A stretch of 64,000 bases of DNA from Piper betle (taxonomy: Eukaryota > Streptophyta > Magnoliopsida > Piperales > Piperaceae). A program made the translations under genes and the position numbers. Shown here in pieces: positions 47,801-59,590 of the stretch. The stretch's first letter is position 1; every line of letters begins with the position of its first letter. The notes under the pieces are model-generated. The model saw only the letters and a program-made list of their open reading frames with translations, was not told where the DNA came from and did no database searches. The DNA lies in the NCBI GenBank assembly GCA_033002965.1, contig JAURVB010014818.1:1-64000 (forward strand), given 5' to 3'.

Positions 47801-48298
47801 ACACTGATAACTAGGAGAACAAATGCAAAGTAAAGAAGGTGAGAACATTTAGTGCAGGATAAAGTAGTATTAATGATAGGCTTAAAAATAAATCGGGCAA
47901 TAGTGATTGACTCTTGAATATGAACAAAACGCAATCTCAGAAAACAACTTCTTGGTAACATATATGAAGTATATATGAAGAACAGGAGGTCGAAAAATAT
48001 GACAGTTGAAGCGTGTAGAAGGAACAAATGTAGGACACATATAAATAATATGAAAACAATACAAAAGAAAGAATTCAAATATGCTGCTGACATGCTACCA
48101 GGTGATTTTCAACATGGGATCACCTTGGCGCACTCTTTGACTGAGAGTTAGAACCCAACTTCCATGATTCGGGCACTTTCTGCTAAACTTTACAATAAAA
48201 GCCCACCCGATGAACTTGGCATGATCGACTCGGAATGACAGGATTCTGAAGGATGACACAACAAAACCAGTTCAACGTCCTCATCCCTTAACAAGCCC
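47800..48298 (-). other. 3' flank/UTR of importin copy 1, diverged from copy 2
   Basis: It aligns with about 54430-55018 only with many differences and indels, in contrast to the near identity that begins at about 48299. The copy 2 side holds about 170 extra bases here. Part is probably 3' UTR. Confidence 0.5.
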
Positions 48299-48448
48299 CG
48301 ACTTCATATTACTGCTGACATGCTTGACTTAGTGACCCTTCAGAACTACCCTTCATGATGACCACTGACACATGATATGCAATCCCAGACTCATCGACAC
48401 ACCCGACTGCATGCAAGAGACCAATAGAAAATTGGACAAAAAGCATCA

Positions 48449-51135
48449 TCAACCAGATATAGCACGACTGACAGTAAACTGAGCCCAATCAGCAGATTCT
48501 TTAATTAAATGATCATCTGATGACAGACATTCATTCAAGAAATCTTTGCTTGCTACTGACTGACTAATCAAAGGACCTGCATTAGCACCCAATGTATCTG
48601 CCAGATCTCCAAGCACGCTGACAGCAGTTTTCATCACAGATTCATCCCTAAGAAGCCAAAAACCAAATTAGAAGTAGAAAGAGAAGCATAAGTAAGACAA
48701 ATAAATAGAAAAAGGAGGGTCTCAGTTAAAGAGAGCACAAACTCACATATCCTTCTCCATGTATAAACTGTCCAAGAACTGAAGAATGTGTGGTGCATAT
48801 GGCATAAGCAATTGAGTTTTCGGTGAGTTCTTGAAACCTTGGAATATACCTGAATAAGCTTCAAGAATTCCATTCCTCAAAAGGTTAGTATATTCAAGCA
48901 TCTCATCATCCGCACCCGACGTATGCGTAGACAGCTCAGCTGCACCTTGGAGCATTGGCATAGCATACATCAGGTACTTTTCAAAATTCTCACCGATAGC
49001 CAAGGCAATATCACCAAAGCATGAAAATATTGGCGGCTTAACAGATCGATGCAATTGATTACTTGAGAGGTCCTTCAGGAGCTGAGTCATGATGCCATCA
49101 CAATAGGGGAGTGTCTTTTCCTCCAAAGCACGACACAAATCACCAACCACCCCTACAGTGATAGCACAGACCTGATATTCCTCAAAATTCTGTAAGCCCA
49201 TTTCCAAGTACGGATAGAACTCATTCATGTACTTCGCAAAATCTGGACCAGTAGCGTATGCAAGAGCTCCAATTGCAAGCATGGCTTCCTCGTGTACAGT
49301 AGCACTTCTGCATGCAAATACCCTCAGGAATAGGCTCATCATCTGGTCTGCAAACTGCATGAACGTATATTTTGTCGCTTCAGATGTGCCTAGCTTTTGT
49401 ATGATCACTTGAAGGCAGCCACAAAGAAGACCATGCAACTCTGTCTGCTGCTTTTGGGTCTCAATCGTCTGGTTAAGCTCCATCATGATGACTGGCACTA
49501 ATTGCAGCACTGTTGGAGCTGTCTCTTCTGTAGAACACCTCACCACCTCGTTTAAAGTTTCGTAGGCAGATGTTCTCAAACGTGACTCTCCAGCATCCTC
49601 CCTATGTGTGACGGCAAGAAGAGCCTGAATAATGTCTTGAAAGAAAGGGGAAAGGGAGACGTTGAGCTTACGTCTTCGTATCCTTGAGCAAGGAAATAAA
49701 GGGCTCCACAGGCCTTTTCCGCAACATTTGGAACATCTTTCATGCTTTGTAGCAAAACAGTAAGTATCTGTTGACAATTGGCTGGGGTGATAATTGCTGT
49801 TTCGACAGTGGAACCATGAAGAAACTCAAATATTCGTCCCAAGGTCCACGCAGTTGTGTCCTTCACATGGTTGCTCGGGTCCTTTGTCAGTGCAGAAAGC
49901 ATAAAGTTCAAAGCAACGTTAACAACAGGCGTCAATTTGTCAGGTGATGGGCCTTCCAATATGGATCCAAATGCATAAGTTGCTGCCTCTCTGCACCTCC
50001 AATCAGGTTTTGTGATATTTTCTTCTATGAAAGGCATGACAAGAGGAACAATATCATCGCCAACAGTTCGAGCTACCAGACCTAAACAAGTACCCCCAGC
50101 CATTGCAAGATTCCATGCACCGTCATCTTGGTCCTGATCTTCTTCTTGCTTAAGAAGTGTCTCCAACAAAAGAGGGACCAACGCAGGTAGAGCCTGCTTG
50201 ATAAAATAAAAGCATGGGATTGCCGAATCTCCACTGAATTCACCACCATATTCTTCTAAAATATCGATTTCCTCATCACAAATTGAGCTCCAAAACTCAA
50301 TTGCTTGCAGTGCCACAGGCTCCTCGTCCTCCTTCACAGCCTTTGAGGTAATGCTGAAAATATCACTAATGTAGGAAGCGAGTTTCTCATAGTAGGTAGA
50401 AGATATCGAAACCAAGCATTCAAATGCTGCCTGCCTTATCTTCAAATCTGGACATATAGTTGCCTCGCATACTACCCTCATGATGTAATCGCGCTCCATA
50501 TCATTTGAAAAATTTGCCTGGGCAAACCCCAATGCATTGTTCAAAGCCCTGGTAGCAGCGAGCCTCACATCTGTATTAGACTCTGAGGAGCTCATGCTTT
50601 GAACCACAGCAGTGAGAATTTTGTTGACCTCACCCTGAACCACGGCATCAGGGGAAACCTCTTCACACAAATAGCCAAGGGTCTCAAGTGTGGCCTGCTT
50701 CACAAATGGTGGAAGTTGCTGAATGTTCGACAATAAAGAAGTTATCAGCTCTGGCCATTGGCTATGAGGCAACTCTATGCCAGCAATCTTTGCGATAACT
50801 TGAGATGCTGTTGACCGAGCATCCAGAACCGGAGACAAAAGAGTCTGTAACAAGCACGCCTTAACCTGGTTCTTCACAGAAACATCCAACGCCAACCACC
50901 TCTGTACGAGTTCAAACTTTCTGTGTTGCTCCTTGGCATCTAGGGTGTTTTTTAATATCAAACCAGCCAACTTACGACTTTCCACCGGTTTCTCATTATT
51001 TGCTAATTCACCGGATAAGGCCAAAAAGAAACTTGGCAAATCTTGTTCCTGAAATTGCTTCAATGTTTCCTCGGCATGCTTTCGCACATTCCCATCAACT
51101 GCTTGTGCATTCAACAAAATTTGGGTAACCTCCAT
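48449..51135 (-). pseudogene. Importin subunit beta-1 copy 1, one-base frameshift
   Basis: Same structure as copy 2: exon 51135-48747, intron with GT-AG, last exon 48647-48449. Importin beta carries cargo through the nuclear pore via an alpha-solenoid of HEAT repeats. The copy reads identically to copy 2 from MEVTQILLNAQ until EDVSSTSP, then lacks one G of a GGGG run (plus-strand 49654-49656). The frame changes and stops at 49576-49578, giving 519 residues instead of 862. After the lesion the original frame (from about 49650 on) is open to the normal end, with GLLCGCLQVIIQKLG and YCDGIMTQLLKDLSSNQLHR intact. Only this one lesion is seen, so loss is recent or the base is an assembly error. The main exon is 2389 nt against 2390 in copy 2. 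Confidence 0.85.
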
Positions 51136-51942
51136 TCCCACTGGTTTTCCAGGCAAAAAAAAAAAAAATCAGCTCCCGCTTATATAGAATCCACATAATG
51201 GCCTCTAGCTACCCATCAAATAGCCAATCAGTAGCATTCATGGAATCTAATTACCAGTCAGCGCCTCAAATCATAATAAAAGTAGAAAAAACTAGAATCG
51301 TCTTGATTTTCCTCCACCAATGTGAAAGTCAAATCAATCAGTACTAGATCAATTAACAGTTATCGCTCAAATCACAATACAATGAATAAAAAATGAGTTA
51401 TCGTAATTTTTTACCACCAATGGGAAAGGCAATCAATCAGTATTTTATTTTTTAGATCAATTACAAGACAATGCTTAAACTACAGTAAAAAGAGAATAAA
51501 AAAGAACTGTCATAATTTTTCCCAACCACTCGTAAGCAATTGCTACTATTCATTCAACTCAATAACTAGAATTGTATGCCACCCTCAACCATCCCGATTC
51601 CCAAATCATGTAATAAATACTAACAATTCCAAACAATTAAGGGAAGAGCTAAAAAATCATCGAAAAAATTATACAGAGCCAAATCAAGTCGGAGAAGAAC
51701 CAAGCAACTTCTGATCAGCTCGATTGGCGAATAAACAAACACGGACTGTCAATATCACTCAATCAACACTTGCATGAGCTCGTTCACAGCTAAATAAACA
51801 AAGATCTAGCAAGATCAGCAGCCCAAACAGCTACAAATTCACAAAAAGAAATAATAAACGCTATAACAAGAAAAAGCGGCTATCTAGCTCGTGGGATCTA
51901 CTCTAATGGAAATTCGCGGAAATCGAATCCAAAAAATCTCAC
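51136..51942 (-). other. 5' UTR intron of importin copy 1, altered acceptor
   Basis: Donor at 51942 (CAACAG then GTGAGATTT on the minus strand). In copy 2 the acceptor is TTTTGCAG before GAAAACCAG. Here that site reads TTTTGCCTGGAAAACCAG, so the original AG is gone; the next AG (in ACCAG, 9 bases before the ATG) could serve. Intron sequence differs widely from copy 2. Confidence 0.55.
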
Positions 51943-52075
51943 CTGTTGCCGCCTTCGTCGACCGCTTCCGCCGCCGCCACCGCCGCCGGGATGGTGCCGC
52001 CGGAGATTGAATTAGGGTTGGGGGGAAAGGAAGTGGGAGAGAGGGATCGATAGGGTTTGGTCGGGCCTAAATGAC
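51943..52075 (-). other. 5' UTR exon of importin copy 1
   Basis: A GC-rich, CCGCCGCC-type leader ending in CGGCAACAG before GTGAG. It corresponds to 59458-59590 of copy 2. The transcription start is not defined. Confidence 0.5.
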
Positions 52076-53390
52076 CCAGACCGAAACGGTTTAAAACAAA
52101 ACCGGCCCTCAATTATTAACCCGCTTATATTAAAGCCCTAGCTTTTTTTTTCACGTCTCGTTTCAACTTTTTTTATCATTATAGTTGGTTTTAGCCCAAT
52201 AATGGTCTCATTAATTCTTATTTAATTTAAAATTATTATTATTATTTATTATTTATCATTAAACAAATTTTAATTAGAAAACTATAATTTTACACAAATT
52301 AAAATTTTTTAAAACATTATCAAATTTTATTATATTTATAATTATATTACTCAACTTGTGTACATACTTAATAACTCATACTTAATAATACATATCTAAT
52401 TTTTTTATTTTTACAGATTTTCGTTAATTTATTTATTTATAAATTGTTATTTATTATTAAGAAAAATTTAGAGTATAATTATATCCTAACTAAATAAAAT
52501 AAAAAAATAAATTTCATTTAATTATAAAAATTCTTTACTTATAAAAAATTAAAATTAGTTTTAAAATTTGTATACTTCAATATTTTTTATTAAAATTTAA
52601 TAAATATTCATTATGTATATTTAAAAATAAATACAATAATATTTTTTGCAATTAATTTTGTATATTCTAATATATTTTAATTATAAATTAGAGTTTTTTA
52701 TCATAAATGGGGGGAGAGTTATTTATATTGCTTAGTGTGGGAAAAATAAAGCAAATTACTCGATAAGGGGAACATTAATTAAAATTCCAAAAACTAGCCT
52801 TAAATTTAAAAATAAATAAATCAAAAAAATTTTTAAGGTGTAGTTGCTAGTCCTTGGCAAGGGTCGCCCACCTTGATGTGGCCAACAACTATGAGGTGGT
52901 CAAATTGGGTCGCCCTAGACCATGGGAGGCTAGATCTTATGTCTCCGTTGTTGGTGGTGACCATTGGGCTTAAGATGGCCAAATCGAGCTGCCTCTAATC
53001 ATAGGGAAGTCGATCTGGCTATCGTCATGACAACAATTTGTCTTTTTTAAATCTTTTGTATATTGAGGGTTGCCTAGCCCCTCAATGGGTGCCTAGCTAG
53101 TTGCCCCCGATGATGGGGTAGTCAGGTCGGGTCACCCCAAAATTTCCCCATGCTCGAGGGCGACCTAATTTAGCCACCCCATTGTAAGGGGCGGCTTCGT
53201 ATTAGAGTCAACTTAGGATTTTATTAAATTGTGGGCTAAATTAAAGCGTGAGTAGGTGCTCTACATGGGCGGTCGTATTTGATCACCCTCAACCATCAAC
53301 TTTAAAAAATAAAAACATAAATAAATACTTGGTCAACTCCCTAGTTGTGGCTAGTGGCTGGGTGACCGCCTTAATGTCATTTCAAATATA
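52076..53390. other. Spacer between the importin copies
   Basis: A very AT-rich half (52.1-52.8 kb), then sequence with repeated GGTCGCCC / GGGTCGCCCTAG themes at 52.85-53.35 kb. No open reading frame resembles a gene. Confidence 0.4.
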
Positions 53391-53546
53391 TATATATATA
53401 GTGGGGTACCTGCGAAGTTAGGAGCCCCAACTCTAGTGTGTTTGATAGGAATTAACAGATGATGATTTCTAAAAACAAAAACATGATTACTATTGATCTA
53501 TATCTAACGGTCTAACCATAACTTCTTAAGTTCTTCGTCTATTATT

Positions 53547-53596
<50 letters not shown>

Positions 53597-53745
53597 GATG
53601 CTAGATCATTAGAAATAAATGAATGGTGATCATGTGTTATGTGAATCATCATTATCATTAGTTCCTATCCAACGCACTAAAATTAGATTCCTAAATTCTT
53701 AAATTCTCGCTGTATCTTTCTTCTCTCTCTATATATAACTTATTG
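53391..53745. mobile_element. Palindromic MITE-like element with (TA)n centre
   Basis: The left arm (TATAGTGGGGTAC-TGCGAAG, then CTAGTGTGTTTGATAGGAA, GATGATTT and CATGATTACTATTGATC) is matched by the reverse complement of the right arm (TTAGTGCGTTGGATAGGAA, GATGATTC, CATGATCACCATTCAT). A (TA)n tract at about 53549-53594 lies between the arms. The arms are roughly 130-150 bp. The family is not identified. Confidence 0.6.
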
Positions 53746-54430
53746 GCCGTCACCAATAGCTTGGACGAGCTGCTCGTTTGACCACCCTAGGTGAAAGGGA
53801 TTTTATAATTTATTTATTTTTTATTTTTTAAAAAATTTTGGTTAAATTTATTATAATTTTTTAAAAGTATTTTACACAATTCATATTTTTTCTTCTTTTC
53901 TAATAATTAGGTTAAATTTTCTCACCACTGATAATATAAAAAATTATTCTCCTTTTACTAAAAAGCACAAAATAAAGCGGCACACATATCCATCGAAATA
54001 AAAGGGCCCAGAGATTGAAGATGAGAACTAATTTAGCAACACTTTCTACCACCGAACAGCCAGATGGCGGAGAACAATATATAACAGGCATATATCAGAT
54101 TTTGTAAATTTCTTTTTCTCTTTTTTTATCATTTATTTAAAAAAAGTACACAATAACAATAACACCACCATCAATTTCAAAGTTTGTGAACTCCAAAGTA
54201 CAACCGATCGGGAATACAAATGATTATACCCACACAATCTTGACTTTACAGTTAAGAAACATCTCTTTATACAATAAACAAATAAACTTTCCTGTATGAT
54301 CGAACACCAATCCTCCCACCCACGGCCAAGCTGAAAACCAAGAAACAGAAGACAAATTGATGAAAACACTACACACCATAGCCAAACGCCCACTGATGAC
54401 CAAGATTACTGATGTTCACGACAGAAGTTG
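53746..54430. other. Intergenic region
   Basis: AT-rich, no recognised gene. The right part leads into the 3' flank of importin copy 2. Confidence 0.4.
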
Positions 54431-55170
54431 AAAATATATAATAAGGGATAACAATAAGTGATGATAAAAGGCTCGAAAATAAAAGGTGAAGATTTATGTT
54501 TCAAATATGAACAAAAATGTAATCTCAGAACTCCGCTTCTCGGAAATATAATATGGAGTATGAAGAACAAGTCGTTGAAAACATGAGGTGAATGATGTAG
54601 CTCAAACAAATGTAAGACTCGTATAATTATACATAAAAGAATTAACAAGAAAAATGCAAATATGCAGCTGGCATACTGCAAGGTGATATTCAACTTAGGA
54701 TCACCTTGGCGAACACTTGACCGAGTTATAACCCACCCAACTTCCCTGCTTCGGGCAATCGCTGCTCCTATTTACCATAGAAGCCAGCCCCACAAACTTG
54801 GCATGATTGGCTGGGAATGACAGGATTCCAGAATAATACAAAACAAAAAACTTTTTAAGGATTGTCATTCCAAGAGCTAAATAGAGCTCACACCAGCCTT
54901 CTCACCCTTTCTCCATCTTTTTGCTCAATGGGATGCCCACCGCCAAGCATGAAACTCAAAAAGTTAGAAGAGGTGGGCGCCCATACGAGCTGGTAATCAT
55001 CATCCCATAACAAGACCCGACTTCATATTACTGCTGACATGCTTGAGTTAGTGACCCCTCAGAACTACCCTTCATGATGACCATTGACACATGATATGCA
55101 ATCCCAGACTCCAACTCGACACACCCGACTGCATGCAAGAGACCAATAGAAAATTGGACAAAAAGCATCA

Positions 55171-57858
55171 TCAACCAGATATAGCACGACTGACAGTAAA
55201 CTGAGCCCAATCAGCAGATTCTTTAATTAAATGATCATCTGATGACAGACATTCATTCAAGAAATCTTTGCTTGCTACTGACTGACTAATCAAAGGACCT
55301 GCGTTAGCACCCAATGTATCTGCCAGATCTCCAAGCACGCTGACAGCAGTTTTCATCACAGATTCATCCCTGAGAAGCCAAAAACCAAATTAGAAGTAGA
55401 AAGAGAAGCGTAAGGAAGACGAATAAATAGAAAAAGGAGGGTCTCAGCTAAAGAGAGCACAAACTCACATATCCTTCTCCATGTATAAACTGTCCAAGAA
55501 CTGAAGAATGTGTGGTGCATATGGCATAAGCAATTGAGTCTTCGGTGAGTTCTTGAAACCTTGGAATATACCTGAATAAGCTTCAAGAATTCCATTCCTC
55601 AAAAGGTTAGTATATTCAAGCATCTCATCATCTGCACCCGACGTACGCGTAGACAGCTCAGCTGCACCTTGGAGCATTGGCATGGCATACATCAAGTACT
55701 TTTCAAAATTCTCACCGACAGCCAAGGCAATATCACCAAAGCATGAAAATATTGGCGGCTTAACAGATCGATGCAATTGATTACTTGAGAGGTCCTTCAG
55801 GAGCTGAGTCATGATGCCATCACAATAGGGGAGTGTCTTTTCCTCCAAAGCACGACACAAATCACCAACCACCCCTACAGTGATAGCACAGACCTGATAT
55901 TCCTCAAAATTCTGTAAGCCCATTTCCAAGTACGGATAGAACTCATTCATGTACTTCGCAAAATCTGGACCAGTAGCATATGCAAGAGCTCCAATTGCAA
56001 GCATGGCTTCCTCGTGTACAGTAGCACTTCTGCATGCAAATACCCTCAGGAATAGGCTCATCATCTGGTCTGCAAACTGCATGAACGTATATTTTGTCGC
56101 TTCAGATGTGCCTAGCTTTTGTATGATCACTTGAAGGCAGCCACAAAGAAGACCATGCAACTCTGTCTGCTGCTTTTGGGTCTCAATCGTCTGGTTAAGC
56201 TCCATCATGATGACTGGCACTAATTGCAGCACTGTTGGAGCTGTCTCTTCTGTAGAACACCTCACCACCTCGTTTAAAGTTTCGTAGGCAGATGTTCTCA
56301 AACGTGACTCTCCAGCATCCTCCCTATGTGTGACGGCAAGAAGAGCCTGAATAATGTCTTGAAAGAAAGGGGAAAGGGGAGACGTTGAGCTTACGTCTTC
56401 GTATCCTTGAGCAAGGAAATAAAGGGCTCCACAGGCCTTTTCCGCAACATTTGGAACATCTTTCATGCTTTGTAGCAAAACAGTAAGTATCTGTTGACAA
56501 TTGGCTGGGGTGATAATTGCTGTTTCGACAGTGGAACCATGAAGAAACTCAAATATTCGTCCCAAGGTCCATGCAGTTGTGTCCTTCACATGGTTGCTCG
56601 GGTCCTTTGTCAGTGCAGAAAGCATAAAGTTCAAAGCTATGTTAACAACAGGCATCAATTTGTCAGGTGATGGGCCTTCCAATATAGATCCAAATGCATA
56701 AGTTGCTGCCTCTCTGCACCTCCAATCAGATTTTGTGATATTTTCTTCTATGAAAGGCATGACAAGAGGAACAATATCATCGCCAACAGTTCGAGCTACC
56801 AGACCTAAACAAGTACCCCCAGCCATTGCAAGATTCCATGCACCGTCATCTTGGTCCTGATCTTCTTCTTGCTTAAGAAGTGTCTCCAACAAAAGAGGGA
56901 CCAACGCAGGTAGAGCCTGCTTGATAAAATAAAAGCATGGGATCGCCGAATCTCCACTGAATTCACCACCATATTCTTCTAAAATATCGATTTCCTCATC
57001 ACAAATTGAGCTCCAAAACTCAATTGCTTGCAGTGCCACAGGCTCCTCGTCCTCCTTTACAGCCTTTGAGGTAATGTTGAAAATGTCACCGATGTAGGAA
57101 GCGAGTTTCTCATAGTAGGTAGAAGATATCGAAACCAAGCATTCAAATGCTGCCTGCCTTATCTTCAACTCTGGACATATAGTTGCCTCGCATACTACCC
57201 TCATGATGTAATCGCGCTCCACATCATTTGAGAAATTTGCCTGGGCAAACCCCAATGCATTGTTCAAAGACCTGGTAGCAGCAAGCCTCACATCTGTATT
57301 AAACTCTGAGGAGCTCATGCTTTGAACCACAGCAGTGAGAATTTTGTTGACCTCACCCTGAACCACGGCATCAGGGGAAACCTCTTCACACAAATAGCCA
57401 AGGGTCTCAAGTGTGGCCTGCTTCACAAATGGTGGAAGTTGCTGAATGTTCGACAATAAAGAAGTTATCAGCTCTGGCCATTGGCTATGAGGCAACTCTA
57501 TGCCAGCAATCTTTGCGATAACTTGAGATGCTGTTGACCGAGCATCCAGAACCGGAGACAAAAGAGTCTGTAACAAGCACGCCTTAACCTGGTTCTTCAC
57601 AGAAACATCCAACGCCAACCACCTCTGTACGAGTTCAAACTTTCTGTGTTGCTCCTTGGCATCTAGGGTGTTTTTTAATATCAAACCAGCCAACTTACGA
57701 CTTTCCACCGGTTTCTCATTATTTGCTAATTCACCGGATAAGGCCAAAAAGAAACTTGGCAAATCTTGTTCCTGAAATTGCTTCAATGTTTCCTCGGCAT
57801 GCTTTCGCACATTCCCATCAACTGCTTGTGCATTCAACAAAATTTGGGTAACCTCCAT
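55171..57858 (-). CDS. KPNB1: Importin subunit beta-1 copy 2 (intact)
   Basis: CDS exons 57858-55469 and 55369-55171 with a short GT-AG intron. The junction AT|G GAT GAA keeps frame (MEKD-MDESVMK), giving 862 residues; Arabidopsis KPNB1 is about 870. It starts MEVTQILLNAQAVDGNVRKHAEETLKQF, the importin-beta N-terminal domain, and continues as HEAT repeats throughout, with the acidic KQEEDQDQDDGAW loop, CREAATYAFGSILEGPSPDKL, DTTAWTLGRIFE, HEEAMLAIGALAYATGP, and the C-terminal ADTLGANAGPLISQSVASKDFLNECLSS. Importin beta binds importin alpha, nucleoporins and Ran-GTP to import nuclear-localised proteins. MEV is chosen because the 5' intron acceptor lies 15 bases upstream, leaving no other ATG. 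It lies downstream of no operon; copy 1 sits about 4 kb away in the same orientation. Confidence 0.95.
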
Positions 57859-57873
57859 TCCCACTGGTTTTCC

Positions 57874-59457
57874 TGCAAAATGAACATCAGTTCCAGCTTA
57901 CATGAATACTTCATCACATACACTAAGACAATGATGCAAAATTTAGTACCAATCAAAAAGTCAAACAGTACCAGTCATTTAACTCAATTAGCAGCCAAAG
58001 CTCAAATCACAATAAAATGGGAATAAACAAAAATTGTCATAATTTTTCTCCACCAAAAGAGTAGGCAATCAATACCAATCAATCAACAGCCACTGCTCAA
58101 ATTACAAAAACAGAAAAGAAAGTAAATTGAATGTCCCTTACTCATCGTAGTTCCTGAATCACTAAAACCCAATAGCCCCCCCCCCCTCAAAAACAACGGA
58201 ATACTTCCAGAGAAATAAGAGAGGAACTAGCAAATACGTAAAGAATCAATCAGGACCAAATAATGTACAATAAAAATCAAGTAAGTTCTTATCCTCAACT
58301 ATTAAATACTAGCTGAAGCATCTTCAAAGCTAAATAACAAAGGATCTAGCAAAAATACCAGCATAGCAAAGACAAATTCATTAAAGAAAAGAAAGAATGA
58401 ATGAAAGAAAGAAAGGAAATCAACCATAGTTCACCTGACTTCGTCAAAATCAAATCAAAATGAATATCACCTGCTGCCACCATCCTTATCTGCTGCTACC
58501 ACTGGCGGTAGGGTGTCACTGAATGTTATTTTTGGGTTGTTAAAATGGGTCCTTCAGCTTCAAGCCAAAATGACTAGCCATTTTGGAAGGCCTAGGGACC
58601 CACATACATACAAGACACCACGCATCTCATATAGCAATGTGAGCTTATTCTATCAAGGGTTAGGAAAGCGAATGTGGTAGAGAAGGGAGAGAAGGGCATA
58701 GGATTTTATAGTTTATATTGACAAAATGGTCTAATCCAAAAATTTATCATACAAAATTCACCACATACACTTATGCAAAGATACAAATTCTTTGCCACCA
58801 ATCGTAAACACCATCAGCACCAGTCATCGAACCCAATAAACAGTCAATGATCAAATTACAGTACAAAGAAGAAACTAGACTTGTCAAAATTTTCTGCACC
58901 AATCAAAAAGACAATCATTACCATTAAACTCAATAACCAGTCTATGCCGGAACAACAGTTAAATGAAGACCCTAGAACTGCCATAATTTTTCTCCACTAA
59001 TCGAAAAGGCAATCAGTATCATTCAATCAATTCAACAGCCAGTCAACGCTCAAATTACGGTAACAATAGAGAGGAACTAGAATTGTGCGCCACTCTCAAT
59101 CATCCTAGTTCCTCAATTACTAAAATCCAATAAACACTTAATTCTTAAAATACAACAACAATTGCAAACAAATAAAAGAATAACTAACAAAATTGCAAAA
59201 CATCAAACAGAAACAAATTAATTCCAAAAGAAACCAACCGGGCTCTTATCCACTCGATCGGAAATAAATGAATAAATAAATAAATAACAAATACAGACCT
59301 GTCAATATCACTTAATCAACACTTGCACGAGCACGTCCAAAGCTAAACAACCGGAGATCTATCAAGATCAGCAGCACCGCACATGCAATTCACAAAAAAA
59401 TCAATAAAAATAAAAATCAATCGTGGTTCGCCAGCATCGAATCGGAAAAAATCTCAC
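57874..59457 (-). other. 5' UTR intron of importin copy 2, containing an internal duplication
   Basis: The donor is at 59457 (CAG then GTGAGATTTTTT) and the acceptor TTTTGCAG ends at 57874. A second block at about 58465-58520 (CACCTGCTGCCACCAT..., plus strand) resembles the leader exon and its donor at 59450-59500. Intron text on both sides repeats: CTCAAATTAC, the GAGAGGAACTAG block, CATCGTAGTTCCT / CATCCTAGTTCCT, and ACTAAAA-CCAATA. So part of the leader and intron has been duplicated in tandem. Confidence 0.6.
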
Positions 59458-59590
59458 CTGCTGCCGACTTCCTTCACAGCCGCCGCCGGCTATGGAATTG
59501 GGGTTGTGAGTCGGGGGAGGGTTGGGGAGGCGGGGAGCGGTGGAGGGGGGAGAGGATGCGAGGTTCGATTGGGTTTGTTCGGCTATATAT
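59458..59590 (-). other. 5' UTR exon of importin copy 2
   Basis: A GC-rich leader (GCCGCCGCCGG, plus strand) ending before the GTGAG donor; it corresponds to 51943-52075. The start site is not defined. Confidence 0.5.

Noticed and set aside
47779..48093. Hydrophobic frame of 104 codons left of importin copy 1, with a weak partner at 54406-54693
   Set aside because: Both lie in paired 3' flanks of the duplicated genes; stops and indels differ, and composition explains the hydrophobic look.
51136..51156. Importin copy 1 starting seven codons upstream (PGKPVG before MEV)
   Set aside because: The upstream codon is TTG and lies at the intron boundary; the conserved start is MEVTQ, as in copy 2.
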